Source: SZUA-430 sp964561925
GTDB taxonomy: Bacteria > Pseudomonadota > Alphaproteobacteria > Micropepsales > Micropepsaceae
Assembly: GCA_964561925.1 (NCBI GenBank)
Contig: CAZLRW010000024.1
Coordinates: forward strand, 1-40,863
Direction: 5' to 3'
Length of the DNA stretch: 40,863 bases
Shown: piece after piece, positions 1 to 8,965 of the stretch
Position numbering within the stretch: position 1 is the first letter of the stretch
Layout: every line of letters starts with the position of its first letter
Made by a program: the position numbers and the translations under genes
The notes under the pieces: generated by a model
The model's input: only the letters and a program-made list of their open reading frames with translations
Told to the model about the DNA's origin: nothing
Databases searched by the model: none

Positions 1-1
1 G

Positions 2-178
2 GGAGGCGGCTTTTCTGTGGCCGATCTGCTGATGGCGGACGTGCTGCGGCAGGTAACCCGGTTCGATGGGCTCGCAAAGTACCCCGCTTGCCAGGCCTAC
101 GTCGCGCGCATCATAGCGCGACCGGCGTTCGCGAAGGCCTACGCCGACCAGATGGCGCACTTTGCTGCGGCAGACTGA
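2..178 (+). CDS. Glutathione S-transferase, C-terminal fragment
   Basis: This frame is open from the window edge to a TGA at 176-178 and gives the last 58 residues of a protein. The segment 'FSVADLLMADVL' matches the helix in the C-terminal domain of glutathione S-transferases that carries the N-capping box and the invariant Asp (consensus 'SxADixl'). It is followed by 'YPACQAYVARIIARPAF', the usual 'yPxlxaWxxRxxaRPAfq' ending of bacterial GSTs. The thioredoxin-fold half that binds glutathione lies outside the window, so the subclass and substrate cannot be told. The family assignment is good; the start is missing. Confidence 0.8.
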   Translation, partial: GGGFSVADLLMADVLRQVTRFDGLAKYPACQAYVARIIARPAFAKAYADQMAHFAAAD

Positions 179-211
179 GTACGGCGCAGATCGCCCCGAC
201 CGACTGAGCGA

Positions 212-619
212 CTACTTCGCCGTCTTCTCGAGCACCGCCGACGCCAGTGAAGGCCCGCCGCCGAACGTCGCAAACCAGCCGAGCACGATTTTGCCCGCCT
301 CGTGCGAGACGGTGACGACGCCGTCGATGCACGTCCCGCCCGGTTCGTTCGTCACCGTCTCGTAGTAGACGGTATAGCCCGCCTTCACGTCGGCGATCTT
401 CGACAGCGTCCCCGCGCACTTCAGCGTCGGATACGCGACCTTCCCCTTCTTGCCTTTCGACATGAGCGTCAACGTCATCGGATAGCTCGTCTCGCGATCC
501 GGATCGATCTGGCGCATCTCGCCGACCCACGTGCCGGTGGTGGGCGGCTTGGCGGCTGCCAACACGGGCGAAGAAGCCGCGACAATTGCAACAACGGAAA
601 GCCAGGCGAACGAACGCAT
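212..619 (-). CDS. Small exported protein, lipocalin-like beta-rich, unknown function
   Basis: 135 residues. A signal peptide is clear: 'MRSFAW', a hydrophobic stretch, then a cleavage-like 'VLA-AAKPP' around residue 21. I chose the ATG at 617-619 because GAGGGA lies 7 bases upstream; an in-frame ATG at 632-634 would add five residues but has no comparable ribosome site. The mature part is short and beta-rich: 'GTWVGEM' near its start, 'YPTLKCAGTL' in the middle and 'GTCIDGVV' later. The two Cys could form a disulphide. The 'W-x-G ... YPxLxCxGxL ... C-x-DG' pattern recurs in small periplasmic lipocalin-like proteins of unknown role. It converges with the GST fragment and diverges from the gene at 805. 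No function is assigned. Confidence 0.75.
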   Translation of the reverse strand: MRSFAWLSVVAIVAASSPVLAAAKPPTTGTWVGEMRQIDPDRETSYPMTLTLMSKGKKGKVAYPTLKCAGTLSKIADVKAGYTVYYETVTNEPGGTCIDGVVTVSHEAGKIVLGWFATFGGGPSLASAVLEKTAK

Positions 620-804
620 GATCGATTCCCTCATTTGATGAATCTAGGAAAGCTTACCCAGCGGCGGCGGCCGCGCAAACGCAAACACTGCACGCCCAAG
701 AAATTCAAATCCTTGAACTTGCAACGCTTCGTTGAACCTGCACATCCTCAAGCCGGGGCGGCGAGAACCGGCGAGATCGGTCGTCGCAGCGTTGGGGAAA
801 AGTT

Positions 805-1667
805 GTGTCCGTCGAGTCTTTGGTTCAACCGCTGCTCGCGTGGGCGTGGTCGTTCGGCTGGAACTGGTTGTGGCTGCTGCTGCTGATCCCGCTGGTTGCG
901 GCGATCCGGGCCGTGGCGCGTATCAGAGCGGCGGTCAGCCGGCGCGCACGCGCCGCTCAGCAGCAGCGCGACCGGCTCCAGCGCGTGCAGAGCCGCCGCC
1001 GCTCGCGCGTGATCGCTATCGTCCACCGCGAAGAGGTGATCCCGGGTTACCCCTTCCCGATCCGCGGCTACATCCGCCAGGACGACGCCGAACAGGTTCT
1101 GGCCGCCATCCGCGCGACCAATCCGTCGAAGCCGCTCGACATCATCCTGCACACGCCCGGCGGTCTCGTGCTGCACGCACTGCAAATTGCCCGCGCCATC
1201 AAGGCGCATCCGGCGAAAAAGACCGTGTTCGTTCCGCATCTCGCGATGTCGGGGGGCACGTTGATCGCGCTTGCCGCGGACGAAATCGTGATGAGCGATC
1301 ACGCCGTGCTGGGGCCGGTCGACCCGCAAATCGGCGGCCTTCCGGCGGCAACCTGGCTGAAAGTGTCGAAGCAGAAGCCCGTGGCCGCGGTCAGCGACGA
1401 GACGCTGCTGCTCGCCGACATCAGCGAGAAAGTTCTCGACCAGATGCGCAAGCAGGCCTGCGAGCTGATGCAGGGCAACTATTCCCACGACGGCAGCTGC
1501 GTGATCTCCGATCTATTGGCCAGCGGCAAATGGAGTCACGATTACCCGATCACGGTGCCGGAGGCGAAGGAACTTGGCCTGCGCGTCTCGACCGACATGC
1601 CGGGCGATGTTGTGGAACTGACGGCGATGCTGGCGGCGATCGACCACCGCCGCCCCAGCGTCCACTT
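805..1667 (+). CDS. Membrane-anchored ClpP/crotonase-fold protein (SDH-proteinase-like family), truncated by assembly gap
   Basis: GTG start at 805, preceded by GGGGAAAAG. About 287 residues are readable before the run of N. Residues 13-33 form one membrane helix, followed by a basic linker (to residue 68). The rest matches the 'serine dehydrogenase proteinase' (SDH_sah) branch of the ClpP/crotonase fold: 'ILHTPGG' (114-120) supplies the oxyanion-hole glycines, 'HLAMSGGT' holds the likely nucleophile Ser149, and 'GPVDPQIGG' (170-178) follows. In related proteins this layout gives a membrane-bound serine protease of uncertain substrate. The C-terminus is lost: 'acgcccggccgcgtctag' after the gap may be the end of this gene, but the gap size is unknown, so frame and length cannot be trusted. 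Confidence 0.85.
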
Positions 1668-1767
1668 NNNNNNNNNNNNNNNNNNNNNNNNNNNNNNNNN
1701 NNNNNNNNNNNNNNNNNNNNNNNNNNNNNNNNNNNNNNNNNNNNNNNNNNNNNNNNNNNNNNNNNNN
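1668..1767. other. Assembly gap (100 N)
   Basis: A run of exactly 100 N, the usual placeholder for a scaffold join of unknown length. It interrupts the ClpP-fold gene. The distance and the reading frame between 1667 and 1768 are not meaningful, and genes may be missing here. Confidence 0.95.
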
Positions 1768-1801
1768 ACGCCCGGCCGCGTCTAGTCCGGGTTCGCCTAA
1801 A

Positions 1802-1826
1802 GTGGAATCAGGAGCGTCGATTCCAC
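1802..1826. other. Hairpin in the gap between convergent genes
   Basis: GTGGAATC (1802-1809) and GATTCCAC (1819-1826) are perfect 8-base inverted copies around a 9-base loop. The hairpin lies after the last stop on the plus strand and before the stop of the DoxX-like gene, where a bidirectional terminator would sit. There is no T-run on either side, so this is only a candidate. Confidence 0.3.
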
Positions 1827-1842
1827 CTCGAACGAATACGCA

Positions 1843-2253
1843 CTAATCCGAGCCGCGGTCGAACACGCCGCGGTCCCAGCGCCTGAGCAGGAACAGCACG
1901 ACGAACGCGCCGAGCACCGGCACGCCCGCAACGAACAGGTGGTTCGCCGAATCGCCCCACGGATCGATCAGCTGCCGCCAAGAGACGACGACGCTGACCG
2001 CATGCAGCATGACGCCGGCGCCGTAAGCGACCGTGCGCAGCACACCCAGGAAGAAGCAGATCGCAAGCGCGATCTCCACCACGCCGAACACATAGGCGGC
2101 CTCCACCGGAATGTTCGCATTGTAGAAATAGCCCCAAATCGCGGGCGTGTTCATCGGCACCACGAACTTCTCCGCGCCCCATTGCAGCAGGAAAAGGCCG
2201 AGCGTGGCCCTCAGCACCAACAAGGAACGGCGAACCGCAACATCCTGATCCAT
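1843..2253 (-). CDS. DoxX-like four-helix membrane protein
   Basis: 136 residues starting at ATG 2251-2253; the frame is open further upstream but without membrane-protein character. Four hydrophobic segments can be seen at about residues 9-28, 50-70, 75-93 and 107-125. 'LRATLGLFLLQWGAEKFV' at the N-terminus corresponds to the DoxX-family start ('lRlxlGlxflxhGxxKl'), and the second helix carries an internal Glu ('GVVEIALAI'). DoxX/DoxD-type proteins are poorly defined inner-membrane proteins linked in some species to redox or thiol stress. It diverges from the ABC exporter at 2398 across 144 bases. Family moderately sure, role unknown. Confidence 0.75.
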   Translation of the reverse strand: MDQDVAVRRSLLVLRATLGLFLLQWGAEKFVVPMNTPAIWGYFYNANIPVEAAYVFGVVEIALAICFFLGVLRTVAYGAGVMLHAVSVVVSWRQLIDPWGDSANHLFVAGVPVLGAFVVLFLLRRWDRGVFDRGSD

Positions 2254-2397
2254 GACCGGGCCCTTGCGTCTTTCTCCGGCAGGTGCCTCGCCCGCCGCAC
2301 GCCGGCTGTCAAGCGCCCGAACCCGCGCTGCAGGCATGCCCGGTATGCAACCTCACCCCTTCAAAGGCGAAGTTCGGCTGTCTATGGTCGCCCGCAC

Positions 2398-3330
2398 ATG
2401 ACATCCATCGTTTCGATCAAGAACCTCGCGAAGACCTACAAGACCGGCCTCAAGGCCCTGAAGCCCACGAACCTCGACATCCGCCGGGGCGAGATCTTCG
2501 CGCTTCTGGGCCCGAACGGCGCGGGCAAGACGACGCTCATCTCGATCGTCTGTGGAATCGTGACCCCGTCGGCAGGCAGCGTCGTTGCCGACGGCCACGA
2601 CATTCAGCGCGACTACCGCCAAGCGCGCATGAAGATCGGCCTTGTGCCGCAAGAACTGACCACCGACCGATGGGAAACGGTGATCGGCACCGTCGCCTTC
2701 AGCCGTGGGCTCTACGGCCGCCCGCCGAACAAGCCCTATCTCGAACGCGTGCTGCGCGACCTCTCGCTCTGGGAGAAGCGCAACGATCAGCTCCACACGC
2801 TTTCCGGCGGCATGAAGCGCCGGGTGATGATCGCAAAGGCCCTGAGCCACGAACCCACGATCCTGTTCCTGGACGAGCCCACGGCCGGCGTCGACGTCGA
2901 ACTCCGCCGCGACATGTGGGCGCTCGTGCGCCGCCTGCGCGACGACGGCGTCACAATCGTGCTGACCACGCACTACATCGACGAAGCCGAAGAGATGGCC
3001 GACCGCATCGGCGTGATCGACAAGGGCGAACTGATCCTGGTCGAAGACAAGGCCGCGCTGATGACGAAACTCGGCAAGAAGCAGCTGACGTTGGTGTTGC
3101 AGGAACCGTTGACCGCCGTTCCGGCCGAACTCGCCGAGTGGAACCTCGCGCTCAAGAGCGACGGCCACGAACTCGAATACACGTTCGACGCCAACGCGGA
3201 GCGAAAAGGCATTGCCTCTCTGCTGCGCCGTATGGCGGATATCGGCATCGGCTTTCGCGACCTGAACACCACGCAAAGTTCGCTCGAAGACATCTTCGTC
3301 AGCCTCGTTCGCAAGGGAAACGGCCCATGA
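2398..3330 (+). CDS. ABC-2 type exporter, ATP-binding subunit
   Basis: 310 residues from ATG 2398. The frame is open far upstream, but this ATG begins the canonical 'SIVSIKNLAKTY' fold start. Walker A GPNGAGKT is at 38-45, Q-loop 'VPQE' near 83-86, the signature LSGGM at 135-139, Walker B 'ILFLDE' at 155-160 and the H-loop His at 192, so the ATPase should be active. The downstream domain with 'DRIGVIDKGEL' and a roughly 80-residue C-terminal extension is typical of DrrA/NodI/YadG-like exporters. It overlaps the permease gene by four bases (ATGA), so the two are co-translated and act as one transporter. The cargo (drug, lipid or polysaccharide) cannot be read from sequence. Confidence 0.93.
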   Translation: MTSIVSIKNLAKTYKTGLKALKPTNLDIRRGEIFALLGPNGAGKTTLISIVCGIVTPSAGSVVADGHDIQRDYRQARMKIGLVPQELTTDRWETVIGTVAFSRGLYGRPPNKPYLERVLRDLSLWEKRNDQLHTLSGGMKRRVMIAKALSHEPTILFLDEPTAGVDVELRRDMWALVRRLRDDGVTIVLTTHYIDEAEEMADRIGVIDKGELILVEDKAALMTKLGKKQLTLVLQEPLTAVPAELAEWNLALKSDGHELEYTFDANAERKGIASLLRRMADIGIGFRDLNTTQSSLEDIFVSLVRKGNGP

Positions 3331-4103
3331 GCGCGCCCGCTTTCAACGTCCACGGCGTCTGGGCGATCTACAAATTCGAGCTGTCGCGCTCCTTGCGTAC
3401 GATCTGGCAAAGCCTGGCCACGCCCGTCATCACGACATCGCTCTACTTCGTCGTCTTTGGCGGCGCGATCGGCTCGCGCATGGGCGAGATCGACGGCGTG
3501 GCCTACGGCGCCTTTATCGTGCCGGGCCTGATCATGCTGACGCTTTTCACCGAGAGCATCTTCAACGCCGCCTTCGGAATCTATTTTCCGAAATTCACCG
3601 GCACGATCTACGAAGTTCTGTCGGCCCCCGTGTCGGCACTCGAAATCGTCCTGGCCTATGTGGGCGCCGCCGCCACGAAGTCGGTCGTGCTCGGCCTCGT
3701 CATATTGGCAACCGCCTCGTTCTTCGTGCCGATCGAGATCATGCACCCGCTCGCCATGATCGCGTTCCTGATCCTGATCTCGGCGACGTTCTGCCTGTTC
3801 GGTTTCATCATCGGCATCGGCTCGAACAATTTCGAACAGATGCAGATCATCCCGATGCTGGTCGTGACCCCGCTGACGTTCTTAGGGGGCGCGTTCTACT
3901 CGATCGACATGCTGCCTGAGGGCTGGCGCACGGTCGCCCTGTTCAATCCGGTCGTCTATCTGATCTCCGGCTTCCGCTGGACGTTCTTCGGCAAAGGCGA
4001 CGTGGCCGTCGAGATCAGCCTCGCCGCAACGCTTGTCTTCTTCCTCGTTTGCCTGGTCGTCGTCGCCTGGATCTTCAAGACGGGCTATCGCCTGAAGGCT
4101 TGA
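3327..4103 (+). CDS. ABC-2 type exporter, membrane subunit
   Basis: 258 residues beginning at the ATG that overlaps the preceding stop. It has about six hydrophobic segments in the ABC-2 pattern: an N-terminal cytoplasmic helix 'GVWAIYKFELSRSLR', a first helix near 'TPVITTSLYFVVFG', then 'AFIVPGLIMLTLF', and two long helices in the middle. The conserved signature of the family is present near the end: 'TPLTFLGGAFYSIDMLPEGWR', followed by 'FNPVVYLISGFRW'. That ending is characteristic of NodJ/DrrB/YadH permeases. It forms the transmembrane half of the exporter with the ATPase at 2398. Its stop is only two bases from the stop of the convergent gene at 4106. Confidence 0.92.
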   Translation: MSAPAFNVHGVWAIYKFELSRSLRTIWQSLATPVITTSLYFVVFGGAIGSRMGEIDGVAYGAFIVPGLIMLTLFTESIFNAAFGIYFPKFTGTIYEVLSAPVSALEIVLAYVGAAATKSVVLGLVILATASFFVPIEIMHPLAMIAFLILISATFCLFGFIIGIGSNNFEQMQIIPMLVVTPLTFLGGAFYSIDMLPEGWRTVALFNPVVYLISGFRWTFFGKGDVAVEISLAATLVFFLVCLVVVAWIFKTGYRLKA

Positions 4104-4105
4104 GG

Positions 4106-4948
4106 TCACTCCCTGCGGCCAGAGACCAGCTCCATCGCGCCCGCCACGACCGTCGTCGCAGCGAACACGACGACGCACGCGACGCAGGCCTCGATCAGCA
4201 TCGGAAGACGCGCCACGACCGGCAACGGAAACCCCGCGCCGTCCAGCGCGATGGCTTCCATCACGATGTAGACGCCGCCCCAAGGCAACCCGAACCAGAT
4301 CGGGCTCATCAGCGTGAGCTGCAACAAGGCCGCCGACACGCGCTCGGCCGCAAGCGCCGGCTGCGGCAGCGAAAAGTCGACCGCCGCCTTGGCCGTCAGG
4401 AACGCCGCCGCAAACACGCTGATCGCCAAGGTCATGCTCGCTGGATCGAGCGGCAACGTCGCGCCCACACCGGCGCCGATCCCGACCGCATACGCCAGAT
4501 AGTGCCGCCACAGCCGCGACGGCAGCGACATCCCCGCCGCCTCGCCGCGAATGCGCCGCTGTGCATCCCGCGCATAGCGCCATTGATAGATGCTGTAGGT
4601 GATCGCGCCGGCCGCGAGCCCCGGCGCCATGCTCAAGATGTCCGAGCTGCCCTTCGTCAGCACAAGGTAGATCAGCAAAACCCCGACCATCGGCAGGCCG
4701 AAACCGGCGACATACTGGATCAACGCACCGCCCAAGGACGGCATCGGAAACACCGGCGCCACGCCGACCCAACTCGGCACGGCGAAATAAGCGACGAACG
4801 CCATCGCCGCGAACACGACGAGTTCCCAGCGGCCGAACAGGAACATGGCGACGATGCCCGCGATCAGCACCGCGGTCGACGCGGTTCCCGCGCGCGCCCG
4901 CCGCAGATCGTAGAGCGCAAGCGCCCGTGCAGACGGAACGTCCCCCAT
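4106..4948 (-). CDS. Polytopic membrane protein, unknown function
   Basis: 280 residues from ATG 4946-4948. An upstream in-frame ATG at 5056 would overlap the neighbouring sulfotransferase and lacks membrane character, so I rejected it. After a short basic N-terminus ('ALYDLRRARAG') the protein is almost wholly hydrophobic, with about eight to nine predicted helices, broken by one charged cytoplasmic loop ('YARDAQRRIRGE'). No catalytic or transport motif is recognisable. It lies 67 bases downstream of the sulfotransferase on the same strand, so the two may be co-transcribed. I do not recognise the family. Confidence 0.75.
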   Translation of the reverse strand: MGDVPSARALALYDLRRARAGTASTAVLIAGIVAMFLFGRWELVVFAAMAFVAYFAVPSWVGVAPVFPMPSLGGALIQYVAGFGLPMVGVLLIYLVLTKGSSDILSMAPGLAAGAITYSIYQWRYARDAQRRIRGEAAGMSLPSRLWRHYLAYAVGIGAGVGATLPLDPASMTLAISVFAAAFLTAKAAVDFSLPQPALAAERVSAALLQLTLMSPIWFGLPWGGVYIVMEAIALDGAGFPLPVVARLPMLIEACVACVVVFAATTVVAGAMELVSGRRE

Positions 4949-5015
4949 GCCCCCCAAAGCCCCCGCCGCACTGTGGCCCGGATCAAAGCCACGGTGCAAC
5001 AGGCGAGGCGGCGGC

Positions 5016-5801
5016 TCAGGCGTAGCCGAGCAAAGCGCGCAGCCCCGGTGCTGCATAGTCGACGAGCCGTTTCTGCATGTCGGGTAGCTCGTCGGGTATC
5101 TCGAAGGGCAGTCCGCTCAGGTTCTCGCGCGCGGTGCCCGAGTACTTCCGGTCGGCGCCGATCCGCACGCGCGCGCGCCAATCTGCGGGCAAGGCAATGC
5201 CGCAAACGCCCAGCACGCGCGAGAAATAGGCCTCGGCTTCGGCGGAGTCGAGTTGACGCAAGTTGGCGACAAGGTCCTCGTACTTCAAGACGGCGGCACC
5301 CGTCCCCATCCAGGCGACGGCATTGAACGCGTAGATCTCGCTCAAGGGCGGCGCTTTTTGATAGACGCCGAAAATCATGAGATTGAGCAACTCTTCCATC
5401 GCGATGGCGCCGCCCTTCACATGATCGATGTTGCCCTTGAATTCGTCGGACAGGAAGAACCGGGCCCGCGCCAGAACCCAGTTGTAAGGATCGCGCACCA
5501 GCACGACCTTCCGCACGCCCTTGAGTTCGATCACCGAAACGTCCGAATAGAGCAAATGCCCCCAGCTTAAGTACTTCTTGCTGGGATCGAACGCGCGCAG
5601 ATGCTGCTTCAGATTCGGCCACTGAATAAACTGATCGGCATATTGCTGATCGACCGGCACGAACATGCGCACGATGTTGCGCAACAGGTGAGTCCCGCTC
5701 TTCGGCACGCTGTTCAAAAACACCGGCGTCGCAAGCCGCGCTTGGGCGAACTTCACGTTCTCGAGATTCAGCGTATCGGGCGCCATCTGAACGACAGGCA
5801 T
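5016..5801 (-). CDS. Sulfotransferase-family protein
   Basis: 261 residues. The two PAPS-binding signatures of sulfotransferases are visible: the 5'-phosphosulfate loop 'SVPKSGTHLL' at 31-40 (consensus [YF]PKSGTxWl) and the 3'-phosphate element 'VVLVRDPYNWVLA' around 99-111, with Arg103-Asp104. His38, after Ser-Gly-Thr, lies where the family has Trp or His. The C-terminal third ('KYEDLVANL') carries the family's 'xYEDL' element. Such enzymes transfer sulfate from PAPS to hydroxyl or amino groups of carbohydrates, lipids or small molecules. The acceptor is unknown. It sits between the TonB receptor gene and a polytopic membrane protein, which would fit modification of a surface molecule, but that is inference. 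Confidence 0.85.
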   Translation of the reverse strand: MPVVQMAPDTLNLENVKFAQARLATPVFLNSVPKSGTHLLRNIVRMFVPVDQQYADQFIQWPNLKQHLRAFDPSKKYLSWGHLLYSDVSVIELKGVRKVVLVRDPYNWVLARARFFLSDEFKGNIDHVKGGAIAMEELLNLMIFGVYQKAPPLSEIYAFNAVAWMGTGAAVLKYEDLVANLRQLDSAEAEAYFSRVLGVCGIALPADWRARVRIGADRKYSGTARENLSGLPFEIPDELPDMQKRLVDYAAPGLRALLGYA

Positions 5802-5860
5802 GCGGGCGAGAATCCTTGAATGACCGCCAGTTTAGGCGTTCCCGGCAATCCCGCCAAACA

Positions 5861-5891
5861 CAAAGGCGGCGGTGTCGCACCGCCGCCTTTG
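5861..5891 (-). terminator. Strong hairpin terminator after the TonB receptor gene
   Basis: CAAAGGCGGCGGTG (5861-5874) and CACCGCCGCCTTTG (5878-5891) are perfect 14-base inverted copies around a three-base loop. The hairpin starts 17 bases past the receptor stop codon. On the minus strand the stem is followed by TGTTTGG, a weak U-tract. This is the clearest intrinsic-terminator candidate in the window and separates the receptor from the sulfotransferase gene. Confidence 0.75.
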
Positions 5892-5908
5892 CGCATTCGC
5901 CGGTCCGA

Positions 5909-8900
5909 TCAGAACTTCTTCGAAACCGAGAGGAAGCCCCGGCGGCCGATATAGTCGTAGTTCGACGTGAACGGCGCCTGCCCCACCGTCGAGATCTCGC
6001 CGAGCGTGATCGTCGACGTGCGCGGCGGCTCTTCATCGAAGAGATTCGAGACGCCCAACGTGACGCGCCAATCATCCCAGTCGCGCGACACCGACAGCGA
6101 GTGATAGACGCGGGACTCCGCGATCAGGTCGCGGCATGTCGGCCCGCCGAAGATCACGCTCGCCGGGCACGGGTTCCCGTTCGCATCGAGGAAGTCCTGG
6201 ATGTCGGACGTGTGCTGGATCGCCTCGATGGCCCAGAACACCGACCACTCGCCCTTCGTCCACTCGATGTTGAAGTCGCCCACCCAGATCGGCTCTCCGT
6301 CTTCGCCGTTGACCGACGTCTCCGTGCCTTCGAACAACGCGATTGTGTCCTCGAACTGCCAAGTCATCTGCGCCAGCAGCGTCAGGTCGCCCCAGCCGTC
6401 GGGAAGTTCCTGTCGCGCCTCTACGGTGACGTCGATACCGCGGTTCGTTTGGTTGTTGATGTTGATGAAGCTGTCGCGAACTTCGGCCACCGTGATCGGA
6501 TCGAGAGTCGATCCGCGCGTGAACAAGCCGCACAACGGGTCGTTCGGGAAGAAGTCGGATGAATAGCATCCGTTCAGGATGTTGAGCGCACCAAGCTGCG
6601 CAATTTCGCCTTCCACCTCGATTTCGAAGTAGTCGACCGCGACGCTCAGGTTGGTGCCCTTCGGCAAGAACTCCTTCGGCGTCAGAACGACGCTGACGCT
6701 CTTGGCCACCGACGTCTCGGGCTTGAGCACGCCAAGACCGCCGCCGGTGATGATCGTAGCCGTCACGGCGCCGCCGAGGTAATTGGCAGGCACACCGTCG
6801 GCCGCGCAGTTGTCCGCAAACTGCTGCGAGATCACGCCGTTCGCGAGGTTGTTGCCCCATTGGATACAGGGGTCGACGTTGCGCTGAGCCAAGAAGCTGG
6901 TCTGGTCGGCCAGGAACAGCTCGAAAAGGTGCGGCGCCCGGAACGACGTTCCGTAAGTGCCGCGGAAGCGCAGCCAATCGTTGACCTGCCAGTTCGCGCC
7001 GATCTTGTAGGTCTCGTCGCCGTCGCCGACGGTGTCGACTTCGGTGTAGCGGCCGGACAGGCGTAGATTCAACAATTGTGCGAACGGCATGTCCCTGAGC
7101 AGCGGGATATCGCCTTCTGCAAAGAACTCCTTCGTCGTGCTCTCGCCCGCGGTGATACCGGCGCCGGTAAGGCCCCAACTGTTGTTCGCGAGCGTTATCG
7201 GGCCGGGCGTGTCTTTGATCTCGTCGTTGCGCCACGTCGCGCCGAACGCGACGTCGATCGGCCCCGCCCAAAGCTCGAGCAACGTGCCGGTGACCGCCGC
7301 TTCCGCCGAAAGTTGCGTATAGACCGTCTTGCCGGTTTCTTCGGCGAACAGGAACGCGCGTTCCGCCGCGGTCAGATTGCCCCGAAGGAACTCGGGATTG
7401 GTCCAGTTGATGTCGATACAGGGTCTGCCGCTCACCGGCAGGAACGTCCCAACGCATGACGCGGTGCGGAAGTCCTGAGAATCCACTGCGTCGTCGAGGA
7501 TGACCTGCTGATAGTACTTGCCGTCGGAACGGCTGTACTGACTGTAGAAGTCCCACGACCAGCCGGACAGGGCGCCCCCGAAATCGCCTCGTGCACCGCC
7601 GAGCGCGCGATAGTAGTCGACCTTCTGGCCGCTATCGAACCAATCCGTTATCGCCGTAGGACTGATGAAGACGGCACCATCGAAACCTGGCGAAAACGGA
7701 TCGCCGAAGCCCGGGAAAAAGTTCTCGGTGAAACCGAACTGCCAGAACTGGCGATAGCCATTCTGATAGGTCTCGCGACGGTTGAAGATGAACTCGCCGA
7801 AGAGTTCCACGGCCTCGGTGACCTTCAGCGATCCGTCCACGAAGAGCGTGTAGCGCTCGTTCTCGGGAATGAATGTGGAGTCGCTGATGAACGGGTGCAT
7901 GGCGTTCTCGACGCCGTAGGACGGCCCGTCATAGCCGACCGGAAACCAGCCGGCAGGTGCTGAGAATTGGCCGACGAACGCTGGCGGCGCCAACGCGGGA
8001 ATATGGTTCTGCAGATTGTCGCCCGCATAGTTGAACTGCATCCGGCGTATCGGCTGCCCGTTCGGCGCGTTCAAGTTGGATGGGGCTCCGGTGTAGTAGT
8101 AGATGTAATCGTACAGCCAGACGTGACCCCACAGCGTGTCGCGGCAGGCAAAGCTTCCGGTGCGCGCATCCACGCGGTCGAGCCTGTTGCCTGAGTTGTC
8201 GAACACGAAGTCTTCCGGACAGTTCAGGTAGTCCCTATCTCCGCGCTTCAGCTCGTGACGCTTGTAGTAGTCGACGGCGACTTGAACATGTCCCTGGTCG
8301 AACGTCATGCCCCACACGGCATTGTAACGCTCTTCTTCGCCGCCCGATTCGAACGGCTGTCCATAGAAGCCGTTGACCTCGATCCCGTCGGTGTCCTTCC
8401 GCGTGATGATGTTCACGACACCGGCGACCGCGTCCGAACCGTAGACCGACGACGCGCCGTCTTTGAGCAACTCGACCGACTCCACGATCGACTGAGGAAT
8501 CACGTTGAGATCGAAAGCCCCCACGGCGCCGCGAATACCCGCGGGCCCTGCACGGCGGCCGTTCAGCAGCACGAGCGTACGTTCTGCACCCAAGCCGCGG
8601 AGCGAGATTGTCTGCGTGCCGGGACCGCCATTCGTCACAAATGCCGACGAAATGGCGGACGTGATCTGCGCCGAACCCTTCGCAATCGAAGACGACTGGA
8701 TCGTCGACGCCGTGTCGACGCTGCCGCGTCTTTCCGCCTTATCGGGATCGATGATTTGCACCGGCGACGGGCTTGTGAACTCGTTCTTCTTCAGGCGCGT
8801 ACCGGTGACGGTGACTTTCTCGACCGGTTTCTCTTCTTCGGTCTCCGCCGCAGGTTGCGCCGGAGCGTCTTGCGCCACGGCCGGAGTACCGACCGAAATC

Positions 8901-8965
8901 GCTACAGCCGAAACGCTCGTCATCAGAATCGTGCGCCAATGCGCACGTCCGCCCACGCCGATCAT
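5909..8965 (-). CDS. TonB-dependent outer-membrane receptor
   Basis: 1018 residues from ATG 8963-8965, chosen because GGGGGA lies six bases upstream and because it begins a credible signal peptide ending 'VGTPAVAQ'. After an acidic Pro/Glu linker the TonB-box region reads 'EKVTVTGTRL', a start shared by many proteobacterial receptors. The plug domain follows with 'SLRGLGAERTLVLLNGRR' and 'IPQSIVESVELLKDGASSVYGSDAVAGVVNI', the classic plug signatures. The remaining ~800 residues are the barrel, including 'LRFRGTYGTSFRAPHL' and ending in the outer-membrane signal '...SVSKKF'. It would import a bulky ligand with TonB energy. There is no adjacent sigma/anti-sigma pair or ABC importer, so the ligand is unknown; large receptors of this style in Caulobacter- and Sphingomonas-like bacteria often take up saccharides or peptides. 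Confidence 0.95.
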   Translation of the reverse strand: MIGVGGRAHWRTILMTSVSAVAISVGTPAVAQDAPAQPAAETEEEKPVEKVTVTGTRLKKNEFTSPSPVQIIDPDKAERRGSVDTASTIQSSSIAKGSAQITSAISSAFVTNGGPGTQTISLRGLGAERTLVLLNGRRAGPAGIRGAVGAFDLNVIPQSIVESVELLKDGASSVYGSDAVAGVVNIITRKDTDGIEVNGFYGQPFESGGEEERYNAVWGMTFDQGHVQVAVDYYKRHELKRGDRDYLNCPEDFVFDNSGNRLDRVDARTGSFACRDTLWGHVWLYDYIYYYTGAPSNLNAPNGQPIRRMQFNYAGDNLQNHIPALAPPAFVGQFSAPAGWFPVGYDGPSYGVENAMHPFISDSTFIPENERYTLFVDGSLKVTEAVELFGEFIFNRRETYQNGYRQFWQFGFTENFFPGFGDPFSPGFDGAVFISPTAITDWFDSGQKVDYYRALGGARGDFGGALSGWSWDFYSQYSRSDGKYYQQVILDDAVDSQDFRTASCVGTFLPVSGRPCIDINWTNPEFLRGNLTAAERAFLFAEETGKTVYTQLSAEAAVTGTLLELWAGPIDVAFGATWRNDEIKDTPGPITLANNSWGLTGAGITAGESTTKEFFAEGDIPLLRDMPFAQLLNLRLSGRYTEVDTVGDGDETYKIGANWQVNDWLRFRGTYGTSFRAPHLFELFLADQTSFLAQRNVDPCIQWGNNLANGVISQQFADNCAADGVPANYLGGAVTATIITGGGLGVLKPETSVAKSVSVVLTPKEFLPKGTNLSVAVDYFEIEVEGEIAQLGALNILNGCYSSDFFPNDPLCGLFTRGSTLDPITVAEVRDSFININNQTNRGIDVTVEARQELPDGWGDLTLLAQMTWQFEDTIALFEGTETSVNGEDGEPIWVGDFNIEWTKGEWSVFWAIEAIQHTSDIQDFLDANGNPCPASVIFGGPTCRDLIAESRVYHSLSVSRDWDDWRVTLGVSNLFDEEPPRTSTITLGEISTVGQAPFTSNYDYIGRRGFLSVSKKF

